From Bradyrhizobiaceae bacterium (GTDB lineage: Bacteria; Pseudomonadota; Alphaproteobacteria; Rhizobiales; Xanthobacteraceae): a stretch of 64,000 nucleotides of DNA. Positions 45,185 through 55,700 of this stretch are shown here, in pieces. The notes beneath the pieces are model-generated. The model saw only the letters and a list, made by a program, of their open reading frames with translations. It searched no databases and was not told the DNA's origin. The position numbers and the translations under genes were made by a program. The DNA is taken from NCBI GenBank assembly GCA_020544565.1, contig CP078014.1, positions 1,862,016 to 1,926,015 of the forward strand, read 5' to 3'. How positions within the stretch are numbered: position 1 is the stretch's first letter; every line of letters starts with the position of its first letter.

Positions 45185-46600
45185 ATGGTGCGGCGACGTT
45201 CAGGGGGGATTGGCGGGAGCCGGCATGCGCGGCTCGCGGGCGCCGCGGTTGGCGCGCTCGGTTGCGTCCTGAGTCTCGGTCCGGCGCAGGCGGAAACCCT
45301 GAACGAAGCCCTCGTCAGCGCCTATCAGTCCAACCCGCAACTCAACGCCTCGCGCGCCCAGCAGCGCGCCACCGACGAGAACGTGCCGCAGGCGCTGGCG
45401 GGCTACCGGCCCCAGATCGTGGCGAGCCTCAGCGCCGCATTGCAGCCGGTGCGCAACCTGCTGCCCGACAACACGATCCAGACCGCGACGCTGAAGCCCT
45501 GGACCATCGGCGTGACGGTGACCCAGAACCTGTTCAACGGCTTCAAGACCGCCAACAGCGTCCGCGTCGCCGAATTCCAGGTGCTGTCCGGCCGCGAGGC
45601 GCTGCGCAATACCGGACAGGGCGTGCTGCTCGACGCCGTCACCGCCTATATGAACGTGATCGCGAATCAGGCGCTGCTGGAAACCCAGCGCGGCAACGTC
45701 ACCTTCCTGCGCGAGACGCTGTCGATCACCAAGAAGCGCCTCGACGCCGGCGACGTCACCCCCACCGACACGGCGCAGGCGGAGGCCCGGCTCAGCCGCG
45801 GCCTCGCCGACCTCAACGCCGCCGAGGTCGCCTTCGAAAGCAGCCGCGCGATCTATGCCCAGGTGATCGGCAACCTGCCGGGACATCTCACGCCAGCGCA
45901 GACCGTCGACCGCTTCGTGCCGCGCTCGCGGCAGGAGAGCATCGACACCTCGATCCGGGAAAATCCGGCGGTGGTGGCGGCGAGCTACGACGTCGATGTC
46001 GCCACCACCACCATCGGCGTGGCCGAGAGCAGCCTGCTGCCGCAGGCCAATTTGGTCGGCAACGTCAGTCGCTCGTTCGACGGCGACATCAACCTCGGCA
46101 CCAAGCGCAACGACCAGGCCACCCTCGCCGGGCAGATCAACGTGCCGATCTACGACGGCGGCACCGCAGCCTCGCAGACGCGGCAGGCCAAGGAAACCGC
46201 GGTGCAGAGCCGCCTGGTGCTGGAGCAGGTACGCAACCAGGCGCGCACGGCGGCGATCAGCGCCTGGATCAGCAACGAAGGCGCCAAGGTCGCGCTCACG
46301 GCCGCCGAGGCCGAGGTGAAGTCGGCCGCCATCGCGCTGCAGGGCGTGCGGCGCGAGGCGCAGGCCGGACAACGCACCACCATCGACGTGCTGAACTCGC
46401 AGCAGGATCTCACGGCGGCGAAGTCGCGTCAGATTCTGGCGCAGCGCGACCGCGTGATCGCGTCCTACACCCTGCTCAGCGCCATCGGCCGCCTCGACGT
46501 GCGCACGCTCGGGCTCAACACCCCGGACTATCTGCCCGAGGTGCACTACCATCAGGTGCGCGACGCCTGGCACGGCCTGCGCACCCCGTCGGGACGATAG
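45185..46600 (+). CDS. TolC family outer membrane channel protein
   Basis: Outer membrane efflux or type I secretion duct of 471 residues. The Arg-rich N-terminus and hydrophobic core give a signal peptide ending near GPAQA. The mature part begins ETLNEALVSAYQSNPQLNAS, as in TolC, with the paired coiled-coil repeats (LDAVTAYMNVIANQALLE and RNQARTAAISAWISNEG) and the conserved RREAQAGQRTTIDVLNSQQ. TolC works with an RND or ABC pump plus adaptor; it is convergent with the RND genes next door rather than in their operon. Start chosen at MVRRRSGG. Confidence 0.93.
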   Translation: MVRRRSGGIGGSRHARLAGAAVGALGCVLSLGPAQAETLNEALVSAYQSNPQLNASRAQQRATDENVPQALAGYRPQIVASLSAALQPVRNLLPDNTIQTATLKPWTIGVTVTQNLFNGFKTANSVRVAEFQVLSGREALRNTGQGVLLDAVTAYMNVIANQALLETQRGNVTFLRETLSITKKRLDAGDVTPTDTAQAEARLSRGLADLNAAEVAFESSRAIYAQVIGNLPGHLTPAQTVDRFVPRSRQESIDTSIRENPAVVAASYDVDVATTTIGVAESSLLPQANLVGNVSRSFDGDINLGTKRNDQATLAGQINVPIYDGGTAASQTRQAKETAVQSRLVLEQVRNQARTAAISAWISNEGAKVALTAAEAEVKSAAIALQGVRREAQAGQRTTIDVLNSQQDLTAAKSRQILAQRDRVIASYTLLSAIGRLDVRTLGLNTPDYLPEVHYHQVRDAWHGLRTPSGR

Positions 46601-46633
46601 GCGCGATCCGGAACAGCGAAAACGGGGGCGCCC

Positions 46634-49600
46634 TCACCGCGTCCGGCGCGAGAAGATCGAGATCAGCACCGGCAGCGTGACGAGGATGACCAGCGGCGCG
46701 ACCGCCATGCCCGTCACCACCACCACCGCCAGCGGCTTCTGCACCTGCGAGCCGATGCCGGCCGACATCGCCGCTGGCAATAGGCCGATGCCGGCGACCA
46801 CGCAGGTCATCAGCACCGGCCGCAATTGCAGTTCGCCGGTGCGGATCACCGCCTTGATGCGGTCGTAGCCCTCGTCGATGAGCTGGTTGTACTGCGACAG
46901 GATGATGATGCCGTCCATCACCGCGATGCCGAACAGCGCGATGAAGCCGATCGCCGCCGACACGCTGAACGGGATGCCGCTGAACAACAGGCCGAGCACG
47001 CCGCCGAGCACCGCCATCGGGATCACGCTCATGGCAAGCAGCGTGTCCACCATCGATCCGAAGTTGAACCACAGCAGCACCGCGATCAGAAGCAGGCTGA
47101 TCGGCACCACGATAGACAGCCGCCGGATCGCATCCTGAAGGTTGCCAAATTCGCCGACCCACTCCATGTGCGAACCGGCGGGAAGCTGGACCTGCTCGGC
47201 GACCTTTTCCTGCGCCTCCTTGATGGTGCTGCCGAGATCGCGCTCGCGCACCGAGAACTTGATCGGCAGGTAGCGCTCCTGCTGCTCGCGATAGATGTAG
47301 GCCGCCCCGGACACGAGCTTGATCGTCGCCACCTCGGACAGCGGAATCTGCTGGATGCCGTTCGGCCCCTGCGCGCCGATGCGCAGATTGTGAATGGCCT
47401 CGGCGCTCTTGCGATAGTCCGGCGCGAGACGAACGATGATCGGGAAGTGACGGTCGCTGCCCGGCTCGTACAGATCGCCCGCGGTGTCGCCGCCGACGGC
47501 GACGCGAATGGTGGCGTTGATGTCGCCGGGCGACAGGCCGTAGCGCGCCGCGCGGGCGCGGTCGATATCGATCTGGATGGTCGGCTGGCCGAGCGAGGTG
47601 AACACCGACAGATCGGTGACGCCGCGCACGGTGGACAGCACCGACTTGATCTTGTTGGCGGTCTTGGTCAGTTCGTCGAGATCGTTGCCGTAGAGCTTGA
47701 TCGAGTTCTCGCCCTTCACGCCCGACACCGCCTCGGCCACGTTGTCCTGAAGGTACTGCGAGAAATTGAATTCGACGCCGGGAAACTTCTTCTGCAACTC
47801 CGCCAGAAGCTCGGTCGTGACGTCGTCTTTGTCGTGCGATCCGGGCCACTGGCTCACCGGCTTCAGCGGCGCGAAGAATTCGGCGTTGAAGAATCCGGCG
47901 GCGTCGGTGCCGTCGTCGGGGCGGCCGTGCTGCGACACCACCGACTCGACCTCGGGCCGGGCGCGGATCACCTTGCGCATCTCGTTGACGTAGGTGTTGC
48001 CCTCCTCGAGCGAGATGGTCGGCGGCAAGGTGGCGCGGATCCACAGATTGCCCTCCTCCAGCTTGGGCAGGAATTCGAGGCCGAGCAGCCGCCCCGCCAC
48101 GAAGGTCAGCACCACGAGGCCGGCGGCGATACCCATCACGATGCGCCGGTTACCGACCGCCCAGCGCAGGATCGGCATGTAAGCAAGGTGCAGCAGGCGC
48201 ATCACCCGCGTCTCGGTTTCCTTCATGTGCATGGGAAGGATGATCGCGCTCAGCGCCGGGGTGACGGTGAAGGTGGCGATGAGACCGCCGGCCAGCGCAT
48301 AGGCGTAGGTCTTGGCCATCGGTCCGAAAATGTGGCCCTCGACGCCGCTCAGCGTGAACAGCGGAATGAACGCGGCGATGATGATCGCGGCGGCGAAGAA
48401 GATCGAGCGCGAGACGTCGGCGGAGGCGCTGAGGATGGCGTGGGTCTTCATGCCCATGACGGTTTCGGGCGAGATGACCTTGAGTTCGTCCGGCGACAGT
48501 TCGGTGGTTTGCGACAGCCGGCGGAAGATCGCCTCCACCATGATGACGGTGCCGTCCACGATCAGGCCGAAATCGATGGCGCCGACCGACAGCAGATTGG
48601 CGGATTCCCCGCGCAGCACCAGGATGATGACCGCGAAGAACAGCGCGAACGGAATGGTCGAGCCGACGATGATGGCGCTGCGCAGATCGCCGAGAAACAG
48701 CCATTGCAGGAACACGATCAGCAGGATGCCGAGCACCATGTTGTGCAGCACGGTGTGGGTGGTGGTGTCGATCAGGTCCTTGCGGTCGTAGATGCGCTCG
48801 ATCCGCACCCCCGGCGGCAGGATGTTGGAGCTGTTGATGGACTTCACCAGCTGCTCCACCCGCGCGATGGTGGGTGAACTTTGTTCGCCGCGCCGCATCA
48901 GCACGATGCCCTGCACGATGTCGTCGTCCGCGTTCATGCCGGCGATGCCGAGCCGCGGCTTTTCGCCCACCGTGACGGTGGCGACGTCGCGCACCAGCAC
49001 CGGGTTGCCGCCGCTCTGGGCGATCATGGTGGTGGCGAGATCGTCGATGGAGCGGATCAGGCCGACGCCGCGCACCACGGCGGATTGCGGCCCGATATTC
49101 ACGGTGTTGCCGCCGACATTGATATTGGCGTTGGCGACCGCCTGCAGCAGTTGCGGCAACGTCAGCCCATAGGCGATCAGCTTGGTGAAATCGACCTGCA
49201 ATTCGTAGGTCTTGGTCTTGCCGCCCCAGCTCGTGACGTCGATCACGCCGGGCACGCTGCGGAAGCGGCGCTGTAGCACCCAGTCCTGCAGCGTCTTGAG
49301 GTCCATCACGCTGTAGTTCGGCGGCCCGACCAGACGGTAGCGGAAAATTTCGCCGATCGGACTGAGCGGCGAAATCTGCGGCTGGACGTTGCCGGGCAAC
49401 GGGCTCAGCTGCGACAGCCGGTTCAGCACCTGCTGCAACGCTTCTTCATACGTATAGTCGAAGGAGAACTGCAGCTTGACGTCGGACAGGCCGTAAAGCG
49501 AGATCGAGCGGATCGAGCGCAGGTTCTTCAGCCCCGCGACCTGCGTCTCGATCGGGATCGTGATGTAGCGTTCGATTTCCTCGGCGGACAGGCCGGGGCT

Positions 49601-49753
49601 CTGCGTCACGATATCGACCATCGGCGGCGTCGGGTCGGGGTAGGCTTCGATGTTGAGCTGCTCGAACGCGAACAGACCGCCGATCAGCGTCAGCGCGAAC
49701 AGCGCCACCATCAGGTAGCGGCGGTGGACAGCGAGAGCGACGAGACGATCCAT
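46634..49753 (-). CDS. RND efflux permease, CzcA/CusA (heavy-metal) type
   Basis: A 1039-residue inner-membrane proton-driven pump with twelve helices and two large periplasmic loops. The start MDRLVALAVHRRYLMVALF leads to helix 1. The HME-RND signature region in helix 4 reads SVGAIDFGLIVDGTVIMVEA, with the Asp needed for proton relay; the usual Asn after VE is Ala. YPDPTPPMVDIVTQSPGLS after helix 1 is the CzcA-like form. The substrate is not clear from sequence; the nearest named relatives export Zn, Co, Ni, Cu or Ag. The adaptor gene lies upstream. Confidence 0.92.
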   Translation of the reverse strand: MDRLVALAVHRRYLMVALFALTLIGGLFAFEQLNIEAYPDPTPPMVDIVTQSPGLSAEEIERYITIPIETQVAGLKNLRSIRSISLYGLSDVKLQFSFDYTYEEALQQVLNRLSQLSPLPGNVQPQISPLSPIGEIFRYRLVGPPNYSVMDLKTLQDWVLQRRFRSVPGVIDVTSWGGKTKTYELQVDFTKLIAYGLTLPQLLQAVANANINVGGNTVNIGPQSAVVRGVGLIRSIDDLATTMIAQSGGNPVLVRDVATVTVGEKPRLGIAGMNADDDIVQGIVLMRRGEQSSPTIARVEQLVKSINSSNILPPGVRIERIYDRKDLIDTTTHTVLHNMVLGILLIVFLQWLFLGDLRSAIIVGSTIPFALFFAVIILVLRGESANLLSVGAIDFGLIVDGTVIMVEAIFRRLSQTTELSPDELKVISPETVMGMKTHAILSASADVSRSIFFAAAIIIAAFIPLFTLSGVEGHIFGPMAKTYAYALAGGLIATFTVTPALSAIILPMHMKETETRVMRLLHLAYMPILRWAVGNRRIVMGIAAGLVVLTFVAGRLLGLEFLPKLEEGNLWIRATLPPTISLEEGNTYVNEMRKVIRARPEVESVVSQHGRPDDGTDAAGFFNAEFFAPLKPVSQWPGSHDKDDVTTELLAELQKKFPGVEFNFSQYLQDNVAEAVSGVKGENSIKLYGNDLDELTKTANKIKSVLSTVRGVTDLSVFTSLGQPTIQIDIDRARAARYGLSPGDINATIRVAVGGDTAGDLYEPGSDRHFPIIVRLAPDYRKSAEAIHNLRIGAQGPNGIQQIPLSEVATIKLVSGAAYIYREQQERYLPIKFSVRERDLGSTIKEAQEKVAEQVQLPAGSHMEWVGEFGNLQDAIRRLSIVVPISLLLIAVLLWFNFGSMVDTLLAMSVIPMAVLGGVLGLLFSGIPFSVSAAIGFIALFGIAVMDGIIILSQYNQLIDEGYDRIKAVIRTGELQLRPVLMTCVVAGIGLLPAAMSAGIGSQVQKPLAVVVVTGMAVAPLVILVTLPVLISIFSRRTR

Positions 49754-49898
49754 CGAGACCGGATCTTTCAGCGAGAGCGGGTGATGTCGGGCAAGGACAT
49801 CCACATCCGGGGAGGAAATTCAACGAAGAAGGACGGGAATGGCAGGGCCAAGTGCGGCCACGACGGAGCAGTCTGTTTCCGTGCAAACATGAAAGGCT

Positions 49899-51164
49899 CT
49901 AGGTGCCGGATGATGCTGCGCGGTCGATGAACAGGCTGCCCTTGGTGACGATCCGCTCGCCAGGAAGGAGATTGCCCTTCACCTCGACGAGGTCACCATT
50001 GGACATGCCGATCTTGATCTGGCGCAGTTCGATGGACTTGTCATCCCGCACCACCCAGACCCGCACCTGATCGCCCTCGTGGATCAATGCCTGCTTCGGC
50101 ACGCCGACCCCGGGACGATCGCCCCCCGAATAGATCGTGACGTTGGCGAACATTTCCGGCTTCAGCGCCCCGTCGGGATTGTCGATGGTGGCGCGCACCA
50201 TCAGCCGGCGCGACGCCGGATCGATCGCCGCCGACACGTAGTTGATACGCGCGGTCAGGACGCGGCCGGGAAACGCCAGCACGTTGAACGACACGTCCTG
50301 CCCCACCTCGACGTCCGGCGCTTCGGTCTCGCGGACGAAGGCGGTGAGCCAAACGGTGGACAGGTCGCCGATCACGAACACCGGGTCGCTCGCGCCGGCG
50401 TTGACGTATTGTCCGGGGCCGATCTTGCGCTGGACCACCGTGCCGGCGATGGGCGAATAGATCGTGGTCTCGGGGTTGATCCGGCCCTTCTCCTGAAACG
50501 CCGTGATCGCCTCCTCGGTGAGGCCGAGAATGCGCAGCCGGTTGCGCGCGGCCTCGAGTGCGGTCTCGCTCGAGCGCATATCGTTCTGCGCGGAGACCAG
50601 CGCCGCCTGCGACTGCTGATAGTCCTTCAGCGGCGCGGCCTTGCCCTCGTAGAGATCGCGGGCGCGCTTGTCCTGAATCTCGGCGAGTTCAAGTTGCGAT
50701 TTGGCCTTGTTGAAGGCGGTGGCCGCCGCGATGAAATCGTTCTGCGCCTGGACGTTATCCGCCGCCTCGATCACGAACAGCGGCTGGCCCTGCGCGACAC
50801 GGTCGCCCGGCCGCGCCAGCAGCTTGGTGACGCGCCCGGCATAGGGCGAGAACACCGGGGTCGAGCGGTCTTCATCGACGGCGATCTTGCCCTCGGTGAC
50901 ATGTTCGGCGCGGAATGCGTGCTCCGTCACCGGCTGCACGGTCAGACTGGCCCATTCGACCGCAGTGGGAGTGTAGCGCAGCGCCCCCTTCCGGGACTGG
51001 CTGGAGATGTCGGAATGTTCCTTCGGCGCGCTGCCCGGCCGTATAAATCCGAAAGCAGCCGCACCCGCGAGCAGCACAAGGCCCGCGCCGACGGCGAGCC
51101 GCTGCCAGCTCAGGACGCGGACACGGGTGGTCGGCTGGCTCATTCCGGAAGGGGTCTCAGTCAC
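49899..51164 (-). CDS. RND efflux periplasmic adaptor (membrane fusion protein), CzcB/CusB type
   Basis: A 421-residue membrane fusion protein with an N-terminal hydrophobic segment (about 26-44). Order: beta-barrel start and lipoyl half (SPYAGRVTKLLARPGDRVAQG), a coiled-coil hairpin (about 140-215), the second lipoyl half (YSPIAGTVVQRKIGPGQYV), beta-barrel and membrane-proximal domains. The N-terminal His/Met-rich metal site seen in CusB is not evident. Start GTG at 51164; an ATG 21 bases later is possible. About 145 bases separate it from the permease. Confidence 0.92.
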   Translation of the reverse strand: MTETPSGMSQPTTRVRVLSWQRLAVGAGLVLLAGAAAFGFIRPGSAPKEHSDISSQSRKGALRYTPTAVEWASLTVQPVTEHAFRAEHVTEGKIAVDEDRSTPVFSPYAGRVTKLLARPGDRVAQGQPLFVIEAADNVQAQNDFIAAATAFNKAKSQLELAEIQDKRARDLYEGKAAPLKDYQQSQAALVSAQNDMRSSETALEAARNRLRILGLTEEAITAFQEKGRINPETTIYSPIAGTVVQRKIGPGQYVNAGASDPVFVIGDLSTVWLTAFVRETEAPDVEVGQDVSFNVLAFPGRVLTARINYVSAAIDPASRRLMVRATIDNPDGALKPEMFANVTIYSGGDRPGVGVPKQALIHEGDQVRVWVVRDDKSIELRQIKIGMSNGDLVEVKGNLLPGERIVTKGSLFIDRAASSGT

Positions 51165-51273
51165 GCGGCGATTCCGTCAGCAGTTGGCATGCAAGCCTGC
51201 TATTACTACTTCCGGGCTTCCGACAATGCAAAAACATCGGGGTGGCTATCGTTTTCAGTTAACGTCACATCCG

Positions 51274-52662
51274 TCACGGCCATTCCGGCCGACCGGACCC
51301 GAGCGGGATAGCGGGTCTATCCCAGAACGCGGGCGTTTGCGTCATCACAGCCGCGTGACGAACCGCTCTCAATACGCCAAAGCCGGACGGCTCCCGCTCC
51401 AGAAACGGCAGAACCTCGTTCTCCGAAAGGTCCTCCGCGGCAAGGCCCCGCTCCAGCCGCCCGAGCCTCCACAGCCAGCGCCCGGTCTGCGCCAGCGACA
51501 CCTTCACATGCCAGCTTCCGCCCTCCCGCGCCTGTCGCAGCCGCGCCATCATCGCGCCGAACGCCATCAGATAGCCGGTGGCATGGTCGAGAATCTGCAT
51601 CGGCAGTTCCTTCGGCCCGGCGATCCCGGCCGCTTGCCCTTCGGCACGGTTGAAACCGGTCGCCGCCTGCACCAGCGAGTCGAAGCCGCGCCGCCCGGCC
51701 CACGGCCCGGTAGGACCATAGGCACACAGCGACACATGGACGATGCCGGGGCTGATGCGTGCGACATCCTCCGGCGCAAAACCGAGGGCGGCGATGGAGT
51801 GCGGCCGGTAGCCTTGCGAGAAAATATCGGCCTGCGCCAGCAGGGCGCGCAGCGTGTCGCGTCCCTGCGCGGTCTTGAGGTCGGCGAAGGCGGAGAGCTT
51901 GCCGCGCCCGGTGTCGATCACAAGCCACGGGATCGACGGCAGACCCGGACCTGAGATCAGCATCACATCCGCGCCATGGGCAGCCCATGTGCGCCCGGCC
52001 ACCGGCCCCGCGATGACCCGCGACAGGTCGAGCACGCGCAGACCCGCCAGCGGGCGCGCTCCCTGCGGCCACGGCCGCGGCGGCGCTTCGCCGATCTTCT
52101 CGATCTCGATGAGCGGAAGCCGCTCCAGCGCCTGCGCCTGCGGCGTCGCCATCCATTCGTCGTGGGAGCGCATCATCGCCACCACGCAGCCGCCGGCATA
52201 GGCGGCGGTCTCGAACGCCTCGCCCTGCCATTGCATCAAGGCGCGCTGCACGTCGTCGCGCTCGGGCCGGCACGCCAGCACCTTGCAGACATTGTCGCGG
52301 TGGTGCGGAAAGTTGGTGTGCAGCCGGACGAAACGTCCGTCGCCGGTGGTGTAGATGCCGGCGATGGCATCCCATGCCGGCGGCGGTGGTTTGTCATCCA
52401 CGCGCAGATAACGCTCGCTGCGGCATTCGACGGCGGCGTGGGTCATATCCACCGCGACGCCCTGCGCCGGCCCGCCGCGCGCCTTCCAGGTTTCGGCGGC
52501 GGCAAGACCGGCAGCAGCGATGGTCGTCTGCGCCGCCGCGCCGACACGAAAGGACGACGGCAGCACCGGCTCGCTCCCGGTCAGCGTCACCGCGTCGAGC
52601 GCGGCCGGATCGCCGCCGCCGAGCGCCCAGAGATCGGCGAGAATGTCGCGCACCGGTTTCAT
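51274..52662 (-). CDS. CaiB/BaiF family CoA-transferase, permuted domain order
   Basis: Class III CoA-transferase family protein of 462 residues. The usual N-terminal block (GLRVLDLSRVIAGPVAG, then GADVMLI) does not start the protein but begins near residue 207, and the catalytic Asp328 lies in RRGFDSLVQAATG. The first ~200 residues resemble the C-terminal half of ordinary members (GIYTTGDGRFVRLHTNFPHH). The protein therefore looks circularly permuted or derived from a truncated tandem duplication. GGAGG precedes the ATG at six bases. Substrate unknown. Confidence 0.88.
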   Translation of the reverse strand: MKPVRDILADLWALGGGDPAALDAVTLTGSEPVLPSSFRVGAAAQTTIAAAGLAAAETWKARGGPAQGVAVDMTHAAVECRSERYLRVDDKPPPPAWDAIAGIYTTGDGRFVRLHTNFPHHRDNVCKVLACRPERDDVQRALMQWQGEAFETAAYAGGCVVAMMRSHDEWMATPQAQALERLPLIEIEKIGEAPPRPWPQGARPLAGLRVLDLSRVIAGPVAGRTWAAHGADVMLISGPGLPSIPWLVIDTGRGKLSAFADLKTAQGRDTLRALLAQADIFSQGYRPHSIAALGFAPEDVARISPGIVHVSLCAYGPTGPWAGRRGFDSLVQAATGFNRAEGQAAGIAGPKELPMQILDHATGYLMAFGAMMARLRQAREGGSWHVKVSLAQTGRWLWRLGRLERGLAAEDLSENEVLPFLEREPSGFGVLRAVRHAAVMTQTPAFWDRPAIPLGSGRPEWP

Positions 52663-52730
52663 GGAGGAACCTCCGTGTCAGCAACGATATTGGGCTAAAG
52701 CGAAGGAACGAAGGCTATTCCCAATTGGTA

Positions 52731-55700
52731 TCAGTGAAAATCCCGTGAGCGCGGCAGGATGCGCACGTCGCGCGGATGGCGGCTTCGGCGTGGTGGCGTT
52801 TCTCCGCGCACCGGGGAATGCTCCTGCGACAGCGATGCGGTCGCGTCGACCTCCACGGACGCATCACCGGACAGCGACATCAGGTCGTGCGAACGATCGA
52901 TCAGTTGTTCCGCCACCAGATGCACCACCCGGTCCGGGCTGCTCTGGACGGTTCCCCGCACCTCGATCAGCCGCGCGCCCATCACCTCCTTGCGGAAGGT
53001 CTCCATTACTTTCGGCCACACCACGATGTTGGCGATGCCGGTTTCGTCCTCCAGCGTCATGAAGACGACGCCCTTGGCGCTGCCCGGACGCTGGCGCACC
53101 AGCACCACCCCAGCGCAGCGCACGCGCCGCCGGTCGTTGTCATGGCACACGTCCCGGCACGCGACCACGCCTTCGCGCGCGAACATCGTACGCAGGAACG
53201 CCATCGGGTGTCCCTTGAGTGACAGGCGGATGGACTGATAGTCGGCCACCACCTGTTCGGACAGCGGCATGACGGGCAGCGGCGGCGCGCCTTCGTCCGG
53301 CTGCTCGCGCGCGGCGGCGGCGTCGAACAGCGGCAGCGACATGTCGTCCGGCAGTCGGCGCACCGCCCACAGCGCCGCGCGGCGATCGAGCCCGAGCGAG
53401 CGGAAGGCATCGGCATCGGCCAGCAGGATCAGCGCCCGCTTCGGCAGCCGCGTGTCGCGGGCGAAATCCTCCAGCGAGGTGAAGTCCCGCCGCGTCCGCG
53501 CCGCGACGATGCGCTGGTCCCAGTAATCCTCCCGCGGCTTGGTCCCGCCGCCATCCGCCTGAATCTGCGCGTCGACGTCGAACACCTCGAAGCCGTCGAT
53601 CTGGCGGAAGCCGAGGCGCAGCGCGCAATACGCGTTATCGTCCTGCTCCAGCGTGTTCTGGCCGAAGCTGTGCGACACATCGATGGCGCGCACCGCGACG
53701 CCGTTGTGGCGCGCATCGCCGACGATCTGCGCGGGCGCATAGAATCCCATCGGCTGCGAGTTCAGAAGCCCGCAGGCGAAGGCATCGGGGTGGACGCATT
53801 TGAGCCATGCCGAGACATAGACGAGCTGGGCGAAGGCCGCCGCGTGGCTCTCCGGAAAACCGTAGCTGCCAAACCCCTTGATCTGATCGAAGCAGCTTTG
53901 CGCGAAGCCGGGATCGTAGCCCCGCGCGATCATCTTGCCGACCATGCGGGTTTCGAATTTCGGCATGGTCCCGATATTGCGAAAGGTCGCCATGGCACGG
54001 CGCAGGCCGTTGGCCTCCTCGGGGGTGAAGTCCGCCGCGACCATGGCGATGCGCATGGCCTGCTCCTGAAACAGCGGCACGCCCAGCGTCTTGTGCAGCA
54101 CGTCCCGCAGTTCGTTGGGGTCGCCGCCCTTGGGATAGGGATAGTCGATCTCCTCCGGCTTCATCCGCCGCCGCTTCAGATAGGGATGCACCATGTTGCC
54201 CTGGATCGGGCCGGGGCGCACGATGGCCACCTCGATCACCAGATCGTAGAAGGTCCGCGGCCGCAGGCGCGGCAGCATGTTCATCTGCGCCCGGCTCTCG
54301 ACCTGGAACACGCCGAGGGATTCGCCCCGGCACAGCATGTCGTAGACGGCGGGCGCCTCGCGCGGAACCGTCGCCAGGTCCCACCGCTCGCCCTTGTGCT
54401 GCGCGATCAGATCGAAGCACTTGCGGATGCAGGTGAGCATGCCGAGCGCCAGCACATCGACCTTCATCATGCGCAACGTGTCGATGTCGTCCTTGTCCCA
54501 TTCGATGAAGGTGCGGTCCGCCATCGCGGCGTTGCCGATCGGCACATAGGTGTCGAGATCGTTCTGGGTCAGCACGAAGCCGCCGACATGCTGCGACAGA
54601 TGACGCGGAAAGCCGATCAGTTCGGTGGCGAGCGCAACGGCGCGGCGGATGGTGCCGTTATGCGGATCGAACCCGGCCTGCCGGATCTGCGCGTCGCTGA
54701 CATCGTCGCCCCAGCTTCCCCACACCGTATCGGCAAGCGCGGCGGTGACGTCCTCGCTCAGTCCCAGCGCCTTGCCGACATCGCGGATGGCGCTGCGCGG
54801 GCGATAGTGGATCACGGTGGCGACGATGGCGGCGCGATGCCGGCCGTAGCGCCGGAACACATACTGCATCACCTCCTCGCGGCGCGAATGCTCGAAATCG
54901 ACATCGATGTCCGGCGGCTCCAGCCGCTCCTCGGAAATGAAGCGTTCGAACAGCACGTCGGTCTCGGCCGGGTTCACCGAAGTGATGCCGAGCAGGTAGC
55001 AGACGGCGGAATTCGCCGCCGATCCTCGCCCCTGACACAGGATGTTCTGCGACCACGCATAGCGCACGATGTCATGAACGGTCAGGAAGTAATGGGCATA
55101 TTTCAGTTTCTCGATCAGCCGCAATTCCTTGTCGATGGTCGCGCGCAGCTTGTCGTCGATCCCGCCCGGAAAGTAATGCTGGACGCCCGCTTCCGTCAGG
55201 TCGGCAAGATGCTGCTGCGCCGTCTTGCCCGGCGGCACCGGCTCGTCGGGATACTGATATTCCAGTTGTCCCAGCGAAAACACGATGCGCCCGGCGAAAC
55301 GCAGCGTCTCGGCGATGGCGTCCGGCCGATCACGAAACAGCCGCGCCATCTCATCGCCGGGCTTGAGGTGACGCTCGGCGTCGGCCTCGAGCCGCCGGCC
55401 GGCGGCACCGATCGTGGTCTTGTCCCGAATGCAGGTCAGCACGTCCTGCAACGGCCGCCGCGCCGGATGATGATAGAGCACCTCGTTGGTGGCGAGCAGC
55501 GGCACGCGCGCGGTCGCGGCCACACGGCCCAGCCGCGCCAGCCGCCGCGCATCGTCGCCGCGATACAACAGGCTCGCCCCGAGCCATACGCCGTCCGCCC
55601 CGCTGCGTTGCAGACGCTCCAGCACCTTCAAGGCCGGGCCGGATTCGAAACGGTGCGGCAGCGCCAGCACCAGCAATTGCCCCTCGGCGAAATCCATCAG

